64,000 nt of DNA from Brevipalpus yothersi (Eukaryota; Arthropoda; Arachnida; Trombidiformes; Tenuipalpidae). A program made the translations under genes and the position numbers. Positions 38,125 through 49,024 of the stretch are shown piece after piece. Below the pieces are notes generated by a model. That model was not told the origin of the DNA. It did no database searches and saw only the letters and a program-made list of their open reading frames with translations. Each line of letters starts with the position of its first letter. The first letter of the stretch is position 1. The stretch is taken from assembly GCA_003956705.1 (NCBI GenBank), contig QZCP01000191.1, forward strand, positions 18,698-82,697, in the 5' to 3' direction.

Positions 38125-39969
38125 ATTCTTCCCTAGATACTGAGCTGTAGATATTCGTAAATATTGGTTATGCACCTGAAAGAGAGTCTTCCTTACCTCA
38201 GTGACTAGAAAAACATTCCTTAGATTGGTAAATGAAGAAAAATGAGGTGAAAGAGAGAGATGCAGAATGAGAAACTATTATTTTCAACTTACTTCCTTTC
38301 TCTCCCTTCTAACCCTATTTAGGTGAACAATATTCGCTCAAACTTGAACTTATATTCTCGTCTTTTTCTTGGACGGTGTTCTTTTTTCTATTGTCTTATT
38401 TTGAGCTCTCTGTTGTGATCCAGGCAATCTGGATAAATCCAGTTATGAATGCCTTCTCGAACCAAGAGTGTTCACAATTCGGTCAGAGTAATGTGAACAG
38501 AGACAATCATCATCGATTCTAATTAATCACTATACTACCAGCCGGAATCCTCAAGATTTCCAGTGTGGTTAAGGCACTTACTTCAGAATGAGAATCGACT
38601 AACATTTATCTTGTTAAGCGCCCAGAAAGAATGAATGAAATGCGATTTGAGGCTAGATAGGATAGTAGGAAAAGTTTGCTGCTTGGACAACAGCTTGGAT
38701 CAGCAAGATTCACTTAAGGGGATACACAATGGAAAAGTGGTAGTGTGATCGATCGATTAAAAAATTGTTGTCATTCCATTTGTGTGGGAAAAAAGTTTTG
38801 TCACAATCGGACAAAATTTTAACTGCATTCCTAATGACTGGAGCAATTTTCACTTAGAAATACAGCCCTTAACTTAATCATTAATGAGATGAAAGCGAGA
38901 ATTCATCATATATTCAACACAATTAAATAGTTTTCCTAACAAGCTTCTGGGAGACAATTTTCGCTGTCTTCAATAGCACAATGGTCCATTCCACAAAAAG
39001 ACCTCGCACCATTTGATGTCTCTGTTCAAGAGCCTCTCCTCCAATTGAATACCAAAATATATCCACCCTCATCAGACAAACTTTCCGGTTGCAAAAAATT
39101 CATCAATTGAAGATTTAAAAACAGAAATTTTTGGGCCAACGTTAATGTAATAAATGGAAGAAGATTTGGAGTGATTTATAGGTAAATGTTCGTAGAATAT
39201 TGGATGAAATTTTGACCTAGTTGATAGTTATACCATGGCCTCATGATTTTCATTCAAAATAGAGTTCGAATATTCTAGCAGAGTGAGCTACGAGATCATC
39301 TAATAGACATGAAGCCTCGGAAGATACAGTGTAAATTGATAATTTCTTTGAATATTTGTTTTAAGAGCAAACTGATGAGTGCGAAATAAATTTTGATTTT
39401 CGTTGATTTCCATCAATTTTGCTCCAAAGAGATTACGATCTTGTTGAAATGATAGTCAAAAGACGAGCCAAGCGATGTCAATTTGTTTCAAAAGCAGAAC
39501 AAGGAAACTTATGAGACCGGTTTACCAAAATAAGCTTCGTTTTGTAAGAAAGAAAATTGCCTCAAAAGTTTGCCTTGGTCAATTTGTTGAATGTCTTGGA
39601 AAACGTTGACCAAACAGAAGAGCCACCAATCTCAGCCAACAAGAAGAGGTAATAATAAATGTAACCTTGAGATGAGGAGGACTACAGAAATGATGTTAAT
39701 GAAATCATCAGAAAGAGGCGACATAACATTGAAATAGGCTACATGACATAAGTAGGTTGAATGAGCCTCGTATAAGATTGATGAAGGATGACCTCTATGA
39801 TGGTAGTGATTGGTAAACAACGTGAACTATTAACAAATGACAGAGGTACGATTGATAAAGCTCTTCCCATAACTCCTTTCATAGTAGAAAACTTTGTAGA
39901 TAAAAAATCATGACACACAGTTATTATAACGAGAAATGAAAATTTAATCTTCATTCTCTTTATTTTAAG

Positions 39970-41793
39970 CTAATTTGCATTCGCAGTTAAAAATAATTCA
40001 GAAGGGTCTGGTCTACGAACCGCACTTATTTTGCGACTGTATTCACTTTGGACTTTGGCTCTCATCTCTGGTTTAACTCGCTGGCGTTTCAATTGTCCAT
40101 CCCAATCTAAATCAATAAGGCCTCCACGTGAAGCGATAGCTTTCTTTACTCGATTAGCGAAATCTACAGCCGATTCGTTTTCCTGTAAAGATGAAAAAAA
40201 GTGACCAGTAAGTAAATGAGGCAATAAAATTCAATGAAAGTGAAGGCATTAAGAGTCTCTCAAACTATCACCTAAAGCTCAATTAGAGACGATACAAGTA
40301 GAAAAATCTCTCAAGCATAAGTGTCCCTATTTTTCACGAGTTTCTCGAACCATCTTAATTGAGATGAATTAAGATTGAAAAAAGTATCGTCTATCGTTAA
40401 GGAGACTGAACAATGGTGGACAAAAAAGTCTTACCATTCTGGTCATCGGTTGCATATAATAAACATCACATACGATGGCCCAACTGGTCATCATTCTTAG
40501 AATGTAAGTAAAATATCCATATCTACTTGAATCCCAGAATGGATCTCCAAAAATTTGATCATACTTAATCGCTACAGGATAAACGACATCAACCACTTCG
40601 AAGCTACCCTTCTTGAACATCATCACAGCAGAATTATTAATACACGTTCCTTCGGGAAATATGAGTATTGGAAGTTTGTTTGGATCTTCGATATGCTGTT
40701 GCATTTTTCTGATAACCGCACTGCGATCTTTGACCTCAAAACGATCAAAAAAACAATGTGATGTAGCTCGATTGAGAGAATTTTCAAAAAATCCCAAAAA
40801 TCCGGTATGCAATTGTCCCACAAGAGCATAGGAATTATCATTATGAAGAATGAGGACATCCAATGGAGAGGTATGGTTGGCAACACACAACGATCCACCT
40901 TTGGGCTTATAATGAACATCATGATAATTAATTATAGCTGATAGGCTCCTGGAAAGTATACGAAAAGATATCACACTAGTATGAGCGTATAGCCAACGTT
41001 TGAATGGGCCCTCGGACACTAAGCCGACGAACGCAGTACTGGCCACCAGGTAAGCCATTCCGCAGAGGAATATGAAAAGACGTATAGGGAGAAGGACCAT
41101 AAATCTGACTATCCAGCCAATGGACCACAAAAATAATAGCTTGTAGGAAACATTGAGATAATTTTTGTTGGTTCGTGTGAGTAAATTCCATGTTTGAAGT
41201 TCCTCTGTAGAAAAACGCTTGGTGACTTGATCGTCAACCACTGCTTCAATACCTTTAACAGCAAAATCAAAAATATGGGACAAATCGAACTCTTGAACAT
41301 AATCTCCATCATCATCACCTGAACGGTGAAAAAACTCGGGACCTGTTTTAATCTCTTTGGAGGAACCATGAAAACCTTCTCTATTAAGTTGAAGATCTTC
41401 CTCATCGGAAGAAGATGTTTCCCAGTCAGTACTGCGAAGTCTGTGTAGCCGTATTTTTCTTTCCTCTTTCTCAATGGTCTGCCGGCAGAACTGTAGAGCA
41501 AGTGGAGAGGGAAAAAAAGACAAGAATTACTATCAATAGTGGTCAAGTTGAATGATGGTCATAAGATAGATTGTGAGAATCTTGATCAACTGGCCGAATG
41601 ACAACAGAGATAACGTGATCTTGAATCTCAAACGGAATCTTACCTCAAAAATATGTATCAATAATCTCACATAACATCGACTAAATCCCGTTTTGAGTCC
41701 CAAAGTAGACACAGTTAAGAGATATACTACAATTAACATGGGCAAATAAATTATCACATTCAATGAGACTTCTTTAACCCAATCGACAACCAT
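39970..41793 (-). CDS. GPAT4: Glycerol-3-phosphate acyltransferase 3/4 (ER, AGPAT6/AGPAT9-like), three exons
   Basis: Transfers an acyl group from acyl-CoA to glycerol-3-phosphate at the endoplasmic reticulum, the first step of triglyceride and phospholipid synthesis. Exons 41793-41644, 41490-40435 and 40182-39970 join in phase 0 to give 472 residues, close to the 430-460 of animal GPAT3/4. The N-terminus has a hydrophobic segment (NVIIYLPMLIVVYLLTV) and two more follow near residues 166-206. The acyltransferase motifs are intact: NHTSPLD (HX4D, H256 and D261), the FFDRFEVKDR region, FPEGTC (about 328-333) and VVYPVAIKY. The C-terminus has the family's GGLIDLDWDGQLKR and a basic tail. Separating GPAT3 from GPAT4 is not possible by eye, so the symbol is provisional. 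Confidence 0.88.
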
Positions 41794-43047
41794 GATGATT
41801 GTGGGTATGAGATGATGATTTTCAGATATGATAGATGAATGTTAATGATAATGGTGGTAATATCAGAGGTGGTTTTTGTGTGTGTATGTGTGTATGGTGT
41901 GTGTCTTACAAGATTATGAAAGTGGAAGAAGAGAAGAGGCTCTTATGGAACCTTTTCCTTTTCACTTGATCACGGATTACAATCAATTACAATCAAGCCA
42001 CAATATCAGATTTGAAAGCAGAATCACAGTAAATGTTGCCAATACTCAAGAAGAAGCTTTCTCTATTATAATTACAGACAAACAGTTAAATGGCTTGTCA
42101 TCAAGTTTTGTCTCAACACAACTCTTCATCACATTGAATTCGAATGAATTAAAGTTAAATAATTATCAAAAAAAGAATAAAGTAAAGATGTGAACACAGA
42201 AAACACATTCACTTAAACACCTAGACACATATCAGTATCAATCGTGGTATGTTTTGGGCGATCAATGATATACACATTGGAGCAATTACAGTTCCGATTG
42301 TTGATAATGTTTATGTTCACTACTTATTCTCCTTTGTGTAGATGTTGACTAATCACCATCTCATTTAGTCTATGGATGTAGAGACAGTAATAAATATGCA
42401 ATAGAATCCATCACAAATTTTTTGAACGCAAGAAAAATGTAAGTGAAGTGAGAGAGCAAAAAGTAAACACAAATCAAATGTTTGAAATCAAATCAAAGCT
42501 GCTTCCAAATGCAAATGTGATTATTGTAATTAAATTGACCATGTAATACTAGTAGTAGCAGCAGTAGTAATACAAGTACTAGTTAATATACAAGATGGGC
42601 AAAATAAAGTAAGAAGTAAGAAGAAGAAGAATGTAGAGATGATAATATTTGATGATGCATTTTTACCGGCTACTCAAAGAGCAACATCACCATCAACATC
42701 ATAAAATTAACATATACACAATCCACATGTAGAAGGAGGTTGACAATATGATGACATTATGGGTCAATATAAACATACACAGACAATCATCTTATTCATA
42801 TTGAGAACACGATTTAAACTATAGAGAAGAGAAAATTTTCATGATAAAAATTTTTTCCTCCAAACACACAAACATTATATACTGATTGTATACATTATTC
42901 CGTTGCCCTCTATCAGAACATAAGAAATAGAACTCTGAGTACTAGCAAAGTTCTAATTTATTCTTCGGAACAAAAAGAGAATATGTCGCACGAGGCTTTT
43001 TCTCTTATACATACAGTAGGGTTTTAAAAAATATATATTTCACACCA
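41794..43047. other. Intergenic region between GPAT and the retroelement-associated block
   Basis: AT-rich. Short trinucleotide-like stretches (AGT/AGC near 42548-42585) are present. One 105-codon plus-strand frame at 41876-42193 has no coding signature. The left boundary of the unusual block is not marked by any repeat I can see. Confidence 0.45.
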
Positions 43048-44330
43048 TTAAACTTTACTTTCTTTCGATTTGGTTGATTTTCTAGCTGCTTCGATGAAAT
43101 AATTGTTGACACTTTTCGATGCTATCTCTGCATCTTTGCCGGCTTGTATCGTCTCTCTATTATATACTGCGCCATTACCAGGGCATAGATAACCAATATT
43201 TAAATCAATATTGTGCTGTCTTTTGTAATGTCGTTTGAAACCACGTTCGTCGAGAAAATATGTTGGACATTTATTACATTTGCACCAGAAGCCTGAATGA
43301 TAGCGTTGAATGTGTATTAGTAGCTCATGCCGTTTGGTCATCGAATGACCACAGAATATACACCAATGGGTTGAGGTTCCTGAGTGACCTGAGCAGGGGG
43401 CATGTGTTATCAACTGGCTTAGATTATGAATGGTAAGAAAAGGGAGCTTTCCTTCTTTCAATGATTTGATGATTTTTAGCTTTCCAATACTCGAAAAAGT
43501 GGCTTCATTCATAATGACAGTGTCCTTTGACCAACATTCCACAAATATTTCACTTGATGTGACATTGCCCGTAAGTAAATAATGATTACCACCAAGAGCG
43601 AGTGGAGATACTCCTTTTTGTCCCATGATTTGATCTGGTGGTGAATGTTGATTATCTGTAAAAAGGGTATAATCATTACTGCTTTTACAATCACATTGGA
43701 CTTGATCTAATGGACCATCGCCTTCTGGTAGGCAGAAGATAACTGAAGTATTCGAATTTATCATTGTGTTTGAGGCATTATTTTTTGTGTGGGTTTGATC
43801 ACTAGATGTACCACAAATAGTGTGATCATCTGGATTATCCATAATTGATTCCATAGAGAGCTGTTCGTGAGATATCTTAATTAAACTTGAGATGTCTTTT
43901 GTGAAGGTAACCATGTATTCATTTTTTCTTCTTTTTAGAACTCCTCCAAACGATTTCAGAACATTACCGAACGTTGTAAAGTTTGCTGGCCATATAAAAC
44001 CTTGTGAGAGAAATTTATCGAATTCTAACACAATTTCTTTATCGACGTTGAGAGCTGTAATATAGATTGTCTTTTTGGGATCTTTTACATACACTTGAAC
44101 CACATTTTTTATGTAACTTGTCCACTGATTAGATGAAAACGATAACTTGTAATTGTAACCGCAGAAGACTATACTTTGATTAGTTGAATGATTAAATACC
44201 AAGTTGGACACGAGCTTGAAACTGGAAATAAAATAAAATAAAAATAAAAACAAAATCAGAAATTGCACATTAGTATAGATGGCGCTATAGTCTTATATAT
44301 GGCAGAGTTGATGAAAGCAGAACAAATCAT
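43048..44330 (-). CDS. Two-finger C2H2 protein of unknown function, two exons (model tentative)
   Basis: The main exon runs 44221-43048 (stop TAA) behind a long T-rich tract ending TTTCCAG, a clear acceptor. The annotatable ATG is then in a first exon 44330-44269, which joins in phase across a 47-nt intron (donor GTGCAA, weak) to give 411 residues. The N-terminal half is predicted to be folded and is not recognised. Residues about 295-360 hold two C2H2 fingers, C-x2-C-x12-H-x4-H, the first with CIFCGHS and the second with CNKCPTY. The gene is transcribed divergently from the gene at 44516, with 186 bp between the two start codons. Without splicing the frame would open only at a GTG and its N-terminus would be the translated pyrimidine tract, so I reject that start. 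The function may be linked to the adjoining finger family, but that is inference. Confidence 0.55.
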
Positions 44331-44515
44331 TTGCGTTGTTGTTATCAAAGCATTATTAAGAGGTGTTCTGATTCATATTAATTAAATTGTGATTGAAATT
44401 TGTTAATTAATTCAAATCTCTCAATTAATACAATATATAAACTACTCGTGAACACAGTGCAAGAAGCTCAGAGTTGCAATCAATATTGTGTGAAGTATTA
44501 TTGGAACATCGCACG
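44331..44515. promoter_or_regulatory. Putative divergent promoter
   Basis: 186 bp separates two start codons on opposite strands. A TATATAA sequence lies at about 44434-44440 on the plus strand, about 75 nt before the plus-strand ATG. Another TATATAAG lies on the minus strand near 44293-44300, downstream of the proposed minus ATG, so only the plus-strand box fits a TATA role. Confidence 0.3.
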
Positions 44516-45006
44516 ATGGGTACAAGAACTCGCAAATTTAATATGAAAGGTGAGCTTTTTCTTATTCTTATCAAAGAGAAAAATTAGAGACGCTAATTTC
44601 TATTTGTTATTTAGGTCCAATGCCCGAACAGGCTATTATAAATGCCAAGAATCATATTGTTCGTTGGAGGAAGCAAGTGTCTCCAGAATGGAATAGAAGG
44701 TATGACGCGATTGTTCGTGTATTGCTGAATCATGAAAACACACTTGGTCTGGAAGACTATCGTCAAGCCGAAATCCACCAAACCATAGTGTTTCTGGAAA
44801 CTAACTACCGGTTCGTAGACGCCACTATTCTGGTGGATCAAATGTTCGACGGAGGCCGATCATGTCGAATATGCGGCGTACAGGTTCCTGATAACAGTCT
44901 CCCCACCTACATGTACCATTTGAATGGAGGAAATTGCCCTGTTTATTGCCCCAATCCTACTGTGGGGATTTTTGATCCAGCAAAAGTGAAGATACATAGT
45001 TATTAA
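44516..45006 (+). CDS. Small zinc-finger protein, divergent member of the array family (two coding exons)
   Basis: Exon 44516-44549 and exon 44615-45006 join through a 65-nt intron (GTGAGC...TTATTTAG) to give 141 residues starting MGTRTRK. The C-terminal third has CRIC, then 14 residues, His, five residues and Cys (C-x2-C-x14-H-x5-C), followed by a second Cys pair in CPVYC. The linker is two residues longer than in the six other members, so this is the most distant relative. A further intron (GGTAAG at 45023 to an acceptor at about 45083) seems to lie in the 3' untranslated part, which would put the next ORF at 45262 in the same transcript. Function unknown; nucleic-acid binding is inferred from the finger. 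Confidence 0.6.
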
Positions 45007-45261
45007 AGAGCACAATTGAAGGGTAAGTATCATCGTATGATGATGTAATCATGACTAATTTTTTTTTTTTTATTTCGGAACAGACTCAGAAGAAGCCTCG
45101 AGTTGAATACTGCCAATCGAAGGAGAGTTAGTCTCATTACTCATTTATCATTGCTTAGTTGAAGGTGTCAAGTTTTTTACGAGAGAATTATACTCAGAGT
45201 GCAAAAATAAAGACCTTAAATCATTGTGCCTAAATTGTATTCTCTTTCTTTGTGAGGAAAA

Positions 45262-45684
45262 ATGTCTACCTATGAGGAACAAGTTGAGAGCTATTTGAAT
45301 GCAAGCAATCAGAGCTACCGGAATAGTCCAGAGGGTTATCGTGAGAATCTGCGTGAAACAATCATATATGCTGATGTCATGATCCCCAATCATCTAGTGG
45401 TCAACAACATAGATATCTTAAAAACAATAATCGATAATGTTGGGGCAAGGAACGACTTAATACTACTGGCTACAGCTGATAAACTTTATATTTTTCATCT
45501 TTTTATGATAATTATCAATAATTTTCTACACAGTGAATATCTCTGTCAATTTTGTTCGCATTCCTTCGATTTTGAGGATGACTTCATTTCTCATATAAAT
45601 CGAGAGGAATGCATCATGATCAATCCCTGTAAATGGGATCAGCTATTTTTGAATGTAAATCTTCCAAACAATCGATTGGTCTGA
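45262..45684 (+). CDS. Small C2HC finger protein, plus-strand member of the array family
   Basis: Single frame of 140 residues beginning MSTYEEQVES. The finger is C-x2-C-x12-H-x5-C (CQFCSHSFDFEDDF...H INREEC), exactly the spacing of the five minus-strand ORFs. The segment before it (NNIDILKTIIDN...LILLATADKLYIF) parallels the VNREVTIRSIIEH...-type segment of those proteins. The TGA ends at 45684, 13 nt from the stop codon of the RT ORF on the other strand, so the two genes are tail to tail and their transcripts should overlap. The first AATAAA downstream on this strand is near 45750, inside the RT gene. Confidence 0.65.
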   Translation: MSTYEEQVESYLNASNQSYRNSPEGYRENLRETIIYADVMIPNHLVVNNIDILKTIIDNVGARNDLILLATADKLYIFHLFMIIINNFLHSEYLCQFCSHSFDFEDDFISHINREECIMINPCKWDQLFLNVNLPNNRLV

Positions 45685-45697
45685 TATTCACTTTCTT

Positions 45698-48600
45698 TTA
45701 TTTTTTCGAGATGTTTAAACGAATATTTTGTCTCTGAAGACTTTTAACAATAAATTTACTCATCGTAATTATATCAAAGACATTTTCAGTGTTCATGAGA
45801 AAGTTCAGACTACCCCTAAAAGCTTGTCTATCGATATTTAGAGAGGAAGCTAGACCACTATTGCGAGAGCAATCTTTAACAATATGAATAGTAGAAAGTT
45901 TTTGAGAACAGGCACATATCGTTTTGTATGTCCACTTTCTCCACGATCCTCTGATGATATCAATATCATTCATGATATTGACATCAAATTGAAGTTTTCG
46001 CAGATCCTCAACCACTTGTGGATGCAGGATATTATGCTGTATTACTGGTCCGGGAGATTTCTCGATCTCAATGGGACATCCCATCACTGGAGGACTGGTT
46101 ACTACAGCAGAGTGAATCACCAGCCAGTAGGTAAGACACTTCTCGAGAACTTTTGAGAGTAGCGAATTTTTCATTTTCAAGAGAGAGTTGATAAAATATG
46201 AATCAATTCGCAGTATACAAACTGGTAGCTCTCTATTCTCTAAGATCAGGTCTGTTATGACATAGTCTATTAGATCAATTAATTTTTCTCCAAATAGATC
46301 ATAGGTCCGATGTTGATCAGAGTTTTTCATGATTGTAATCCAATATCTGTTGTTGAGCGCCAGAATAGTGATAGAGAAAATATTTCCCATGAACGAGGAC
46401 GCCAAGTTATCATGTACAATGAGAAAAATGCCTTTTCGACTCAAATTTGGTAGTTTGAAGATTGATTGAAGCATTAATCCAAACGGTGTCTTTTGATTTA
46501 TATCTGGGTAGATATTTGATGAGATGCAGGCATCTCTGTAGCTTTTGGACATGATATTCTCTACATCATGAGTCGCAAGTATTTGGAGAATGAGATTATA
46601 GCCTGTGGAGATATTAATACCAGTAATCGACTGCGCAATTAAACGACATCTTGATCTTATATCAGAGATTTGCCTTGGATACGTATACGGGGCATAAAAT
46701 CGCAACAAAGAGTTGCAACATACATTATAGATATACGGAAGGATCTTTACCGGGCAACCAAGAATTGTTCTCGCTCGTTTTTTGATCATGGAATTTGTAA
46801 GGTCAAGTTTTCGAAGGAGGTTGAACCCACAGTTTTTGATGGCTCCTTGAAAAATTTTTACACCAATAAAATCAATGAATTGATTTTTATCCAATTTTTC
46901 TTGTAGCGCACGATTTGAGGTGATTATTATACTCTTTGACTTGGCAATATTGATTTTTAGACCACAAGGTTCTAAAATCGCCGAGAGATTACCCATGACT
47001 CTATTAAGGACATGGTCAACTAACTGTAAGGTTTTCTCTAATTTAGCAGCACATCCATCATTATCAACATGAAATTTAAATGGCTGTGAGATTATTAGCA
47101 CATCATCGGCATATTTGAGAGTCGTGAAAGAAAAACGTCCAATCTTTTCCAGGAATAACTCTCTTGTGGCACTTGAGAATAGACCAGGGCCACAAAAACT
47201 ACCCTGAAAGGCTCCAGTTGAATGGCCTTTATACAGTAGCTCTCCATCATCATTCATGATCGTACTAACTCGATTCTTCAGAATCATGTTAAGGAAATTG
47301 AGGACATGTTCAGGAACTCCTTTTTCACGAAGTCCCTCAAGTGAGTGCTCGATGGAGAAATTCTCGAACGCATCGCTTATATCGATGGAAATCAAGACTC
47401 TAAAATATGTTAGTTTGGATGAGAGGCTTTTAAAAATCTCATTGAGCCGAACAAAGATATTCCTTGAGCCACATTCGCGTGTGAAACCGTATTGAAACGG
47501 GAACGTTAGATTATCCTTATGGCGCATGATGATGGCAAGACAATATGCATCGAGAGTTCTGATGAAAGGGTGAAGGATAGCAATAGGTCTGAGTTTCAGT
47601 CCTCCAGCTTTTTCAATCAGCGTGATTTTAGAACGAATATATCTGTAAGGGATCCAGCCAGAGTTGAATGATCTATCAAATAGATTTCTTATTGACAGAT
47701 CGTTTTCCAAGAAACATCCAAGAATCTTACTGGTCATGAAGGAATGAAAGAAGGCTTCTTTCTTTTTTAACTTTTTGACGATCAGTGACCATTCTTCATT
47801 GCTTAGAGGCGGGACACTATTAAAGATATCTGGTGAAGGGACAGTTACAGTTGGTGATGGGATAGATGGATCAAAGGTTGACAAAAAGGAGTCTCTGCAA
47901 ACATCTAGATCATCTTTGTGGAACTCCACCAGATCATCTTTTAGTTTCGACCATTTTTTCCCAAGAAGTCTTTCAGTGAGAAGCCAACTACACCCATGAG
48001 AGTTTTTCATCAACATTAGTCTCTTATTTCTCGCCTTATTATTAAGCGCAGTAAGATTCATGTTACATTGTTTTAGAGATGAAACCAGATCACAAAGAAG
48101 TCTATACTTTTGAACACTATTAACTTTTAGCCTTCGTATCTTAGATTTGATCCTCTTCTTTTCTTTAGAGTATTGTTCAACCAGATTGATTGGTCTATTC
48201 TTGGAATCACGAACACATTTGCTACTCATGTTCGTTATATGTGCATCAAGTTTGTAGAAGGCATCGTTTAGATCTGAAAGATGAGAGTATGTGAATTGAT
48301 TTTGTCTGATGTATTTTCCAAGCTTGCGATAATCAACAGCGTGATGTAATCCAGATGATTTATCCGGCATAAAATTGAAACGGCAATGAATTGCTCTATG
48401 ATCTGATCCTATTAAGCTGAAGACTTTATGTGAGAGAGTTTTTCTATTCAGTGAACAGAGTACAATATCAATCCAGAAAGTACCATTAGTATTTTTAAAG
48501 GTCCAATTACATGAGTTGATCGACGATGAGTTTTTGAGATTGTATTTGGATATTAGATCGATTAAATACTTTGAATTAAGTCTACCATCATTAGGGCTCC

Positions 48601-49024
48601 ACACCGGATGCTCAGTATTGCAATCCCCAATGATATACACATCATGGCCTGAGAAACATTTGGCCATGATTTCATCCATTTTTTTGAATATGATACCTTC
48701 GGGATCAATCCATGGGCGCCAATAGAATTCAAGTATACCAATGTTTCTATTCATGTTACGACCATGGATGGCTATAACGTCCAAGTCTGAGGGATGAGCG
48801 GCCAACGACCAGTTTCCTTTGCAGAAAATTAGTACCGAACCGTTTTCAAAAGATTTAAATGCAGGATTCAGACCCAAAATATCTTGTGAGCAATTCACAT
48901 AGGTATCACAAACACCAGCACATATTATTTCATTGTTATTTGATGAGACATATCCGATGAAATCAGTCAGAGCTAATGGACTTCTACAAAGATTAGCATG
49001 AAACACATCAAATGTTGACATCAT
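45698..49024 (-). CDS. Non-LTR retroelement ORF2: EEP endonuclease - reverse transcriptase - degenerate RNase H - CCHC
   Basis: One intact frame of 1108 codons. The endonuclease part (1-215) has N11, the GDCNTEHPVW motif with D134, N136 and H139, a TF-x-GTFWIDIVL block with D186, and SDHRAI (D208, H209). The usual catalytic Glu is replaced by Asp (CDTYV, D40). The reverse transcriptase has KLRPIAIL, FQYGFTRECGSRN, D548 in SIDISDAF, AFQGSFCGP and Y638-ADD. A region with the ILRIDS signature before the end resembles the degenerate RNase H of R1/I elements. The C-terminus has C-x-C-x7-H-x4-C (1037-1052). The AATAAA at the stop codon could be the polyadenylation signal. The start overlaps the upstream finger ORF by 17 nt (two ATGs in tandem). 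The clade (R1/I group) is inferred from motifs and not from a tree. Confidence 0.9.
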   Translation of the reverse strand: MMSTFDVFHANLCRSPLALTDFIGYVSSNNNEIICAGVCDTYVNCSQDILGLNPAFKSFENGSVLIFCKGNWSLAAHPSDLDVIAIHGRNMNRNIGILEFYWRPWIDPEGIIFKKMDEIMAKCFSGHDVYIIGDCNTEHPVWSPNDGRLNSKYLIDLISKYNLKNSSSINSCNWTFKNTNGTFWIDIVLCSLNRKTLSHKVFSLIGSDHRAIHCRFNFMPDKSSGLHHAVDYRKLGKYIRQNQFTYSHLSDLNDAFYKLDAHITNMSSKCVRDSKNRPINLVEQYSKEKKRIKSKIRRLKVNSVQKYRLLCDLVSSLKQCNMNLTALNNKARNKRLMLMKNSHGCSWLLTERLLGKKWSKLKDDLVEFHKDDLDVCRDSFLSTFDPSIPSPTVTVPSPDIFNSVPPLSNEEWSLIVKKLKKKEAFFHSFMTSKILGCFLENDLSIRNLFDRSFNSGWIPYRYIRSKITLIEKAGGLKLRPIAILHPFIRTLDAYCLAIIMRHKDNLTFPFQYGFTRECGSRNIFVRLNEIFKSLSSKLTYFRVLISIDISDAFENFSIEHSLEGLREKGVPEHVLNFLNMILKNRVSTIMNDDGELLYKGHSTGAFQGSFCGPGLFSSATRELFLEKIGRFSFTTLKYADDVLIISQPFKFHVDNDGCAAKLEKTLQLVDHVLNRVMGNLSAILEPCGLKINIAKSKSIIITSNRALQEKLDKNQFIDFIGVKIFQGAIKNCGFNLLRKLDLTNSMIKKRARTILGCPVKILPYIYNVCCNSLLRFYAPYTYPRQISDIRSRCRLIAQSITGINISTGYNLILQILATHDVENIMSKSYRDACISSNIYPDINQKTPFGLMLQSIFKLPNLSRKGIFLIVHDNLASSFMGNIFSITILALNNRYWITIMKNSDQHRTYDLFGEKLIDLIDYVITDLILENRELPVCILRIDSYFINSLLKMKNSLLSKVLEKCLTYWLVIHSAVVTSPPVMGCPIEIEKSPGPVIQHNILHPQVVEDLRKLQFDVNIMNDIDIIRGSWRKWTYKTICACSQKLSTIHIVKDCSRNSGLASSLNIDRQAFRGSLNFLMNTENVFDIITMSKFIVKSLQRQNIRLNISKK

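Larger units (their letters stand above)
37411..39969. other. Agrin 5' flank and intergenic region
   Basis: Holds the agrin promoter side: a GT/TG-rich stretch at 37611-37660 and an inverted pair of (CT)n at 37954-37981 and (GA)n at 38064-38123. From about 38.2 to 39.9 kb the sequence is plain AT-rich with no coding frame or repeat that I can support. Confidence 0.5.

Noticed and set aside
40555..40831. Plus-strand frames over the GPAT exon
   Set aside because: Antisense shadows of a clear acyltransferase coding exon.
43048..44268. 406-codon minus-strand frame with a hydrophobic, signal-peptide-like start
   Set aside because: The start is GTG and the hydrophobic stretch is the translation of an intronic T-rich tract ending in TTTCCAG. 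I used the exon from 44221 instead.
46670..48725. Plus-strand frames of 69-79 codons within the RT gene
   Set aside because: Antisense shadows of the intact 1108-codon frame.
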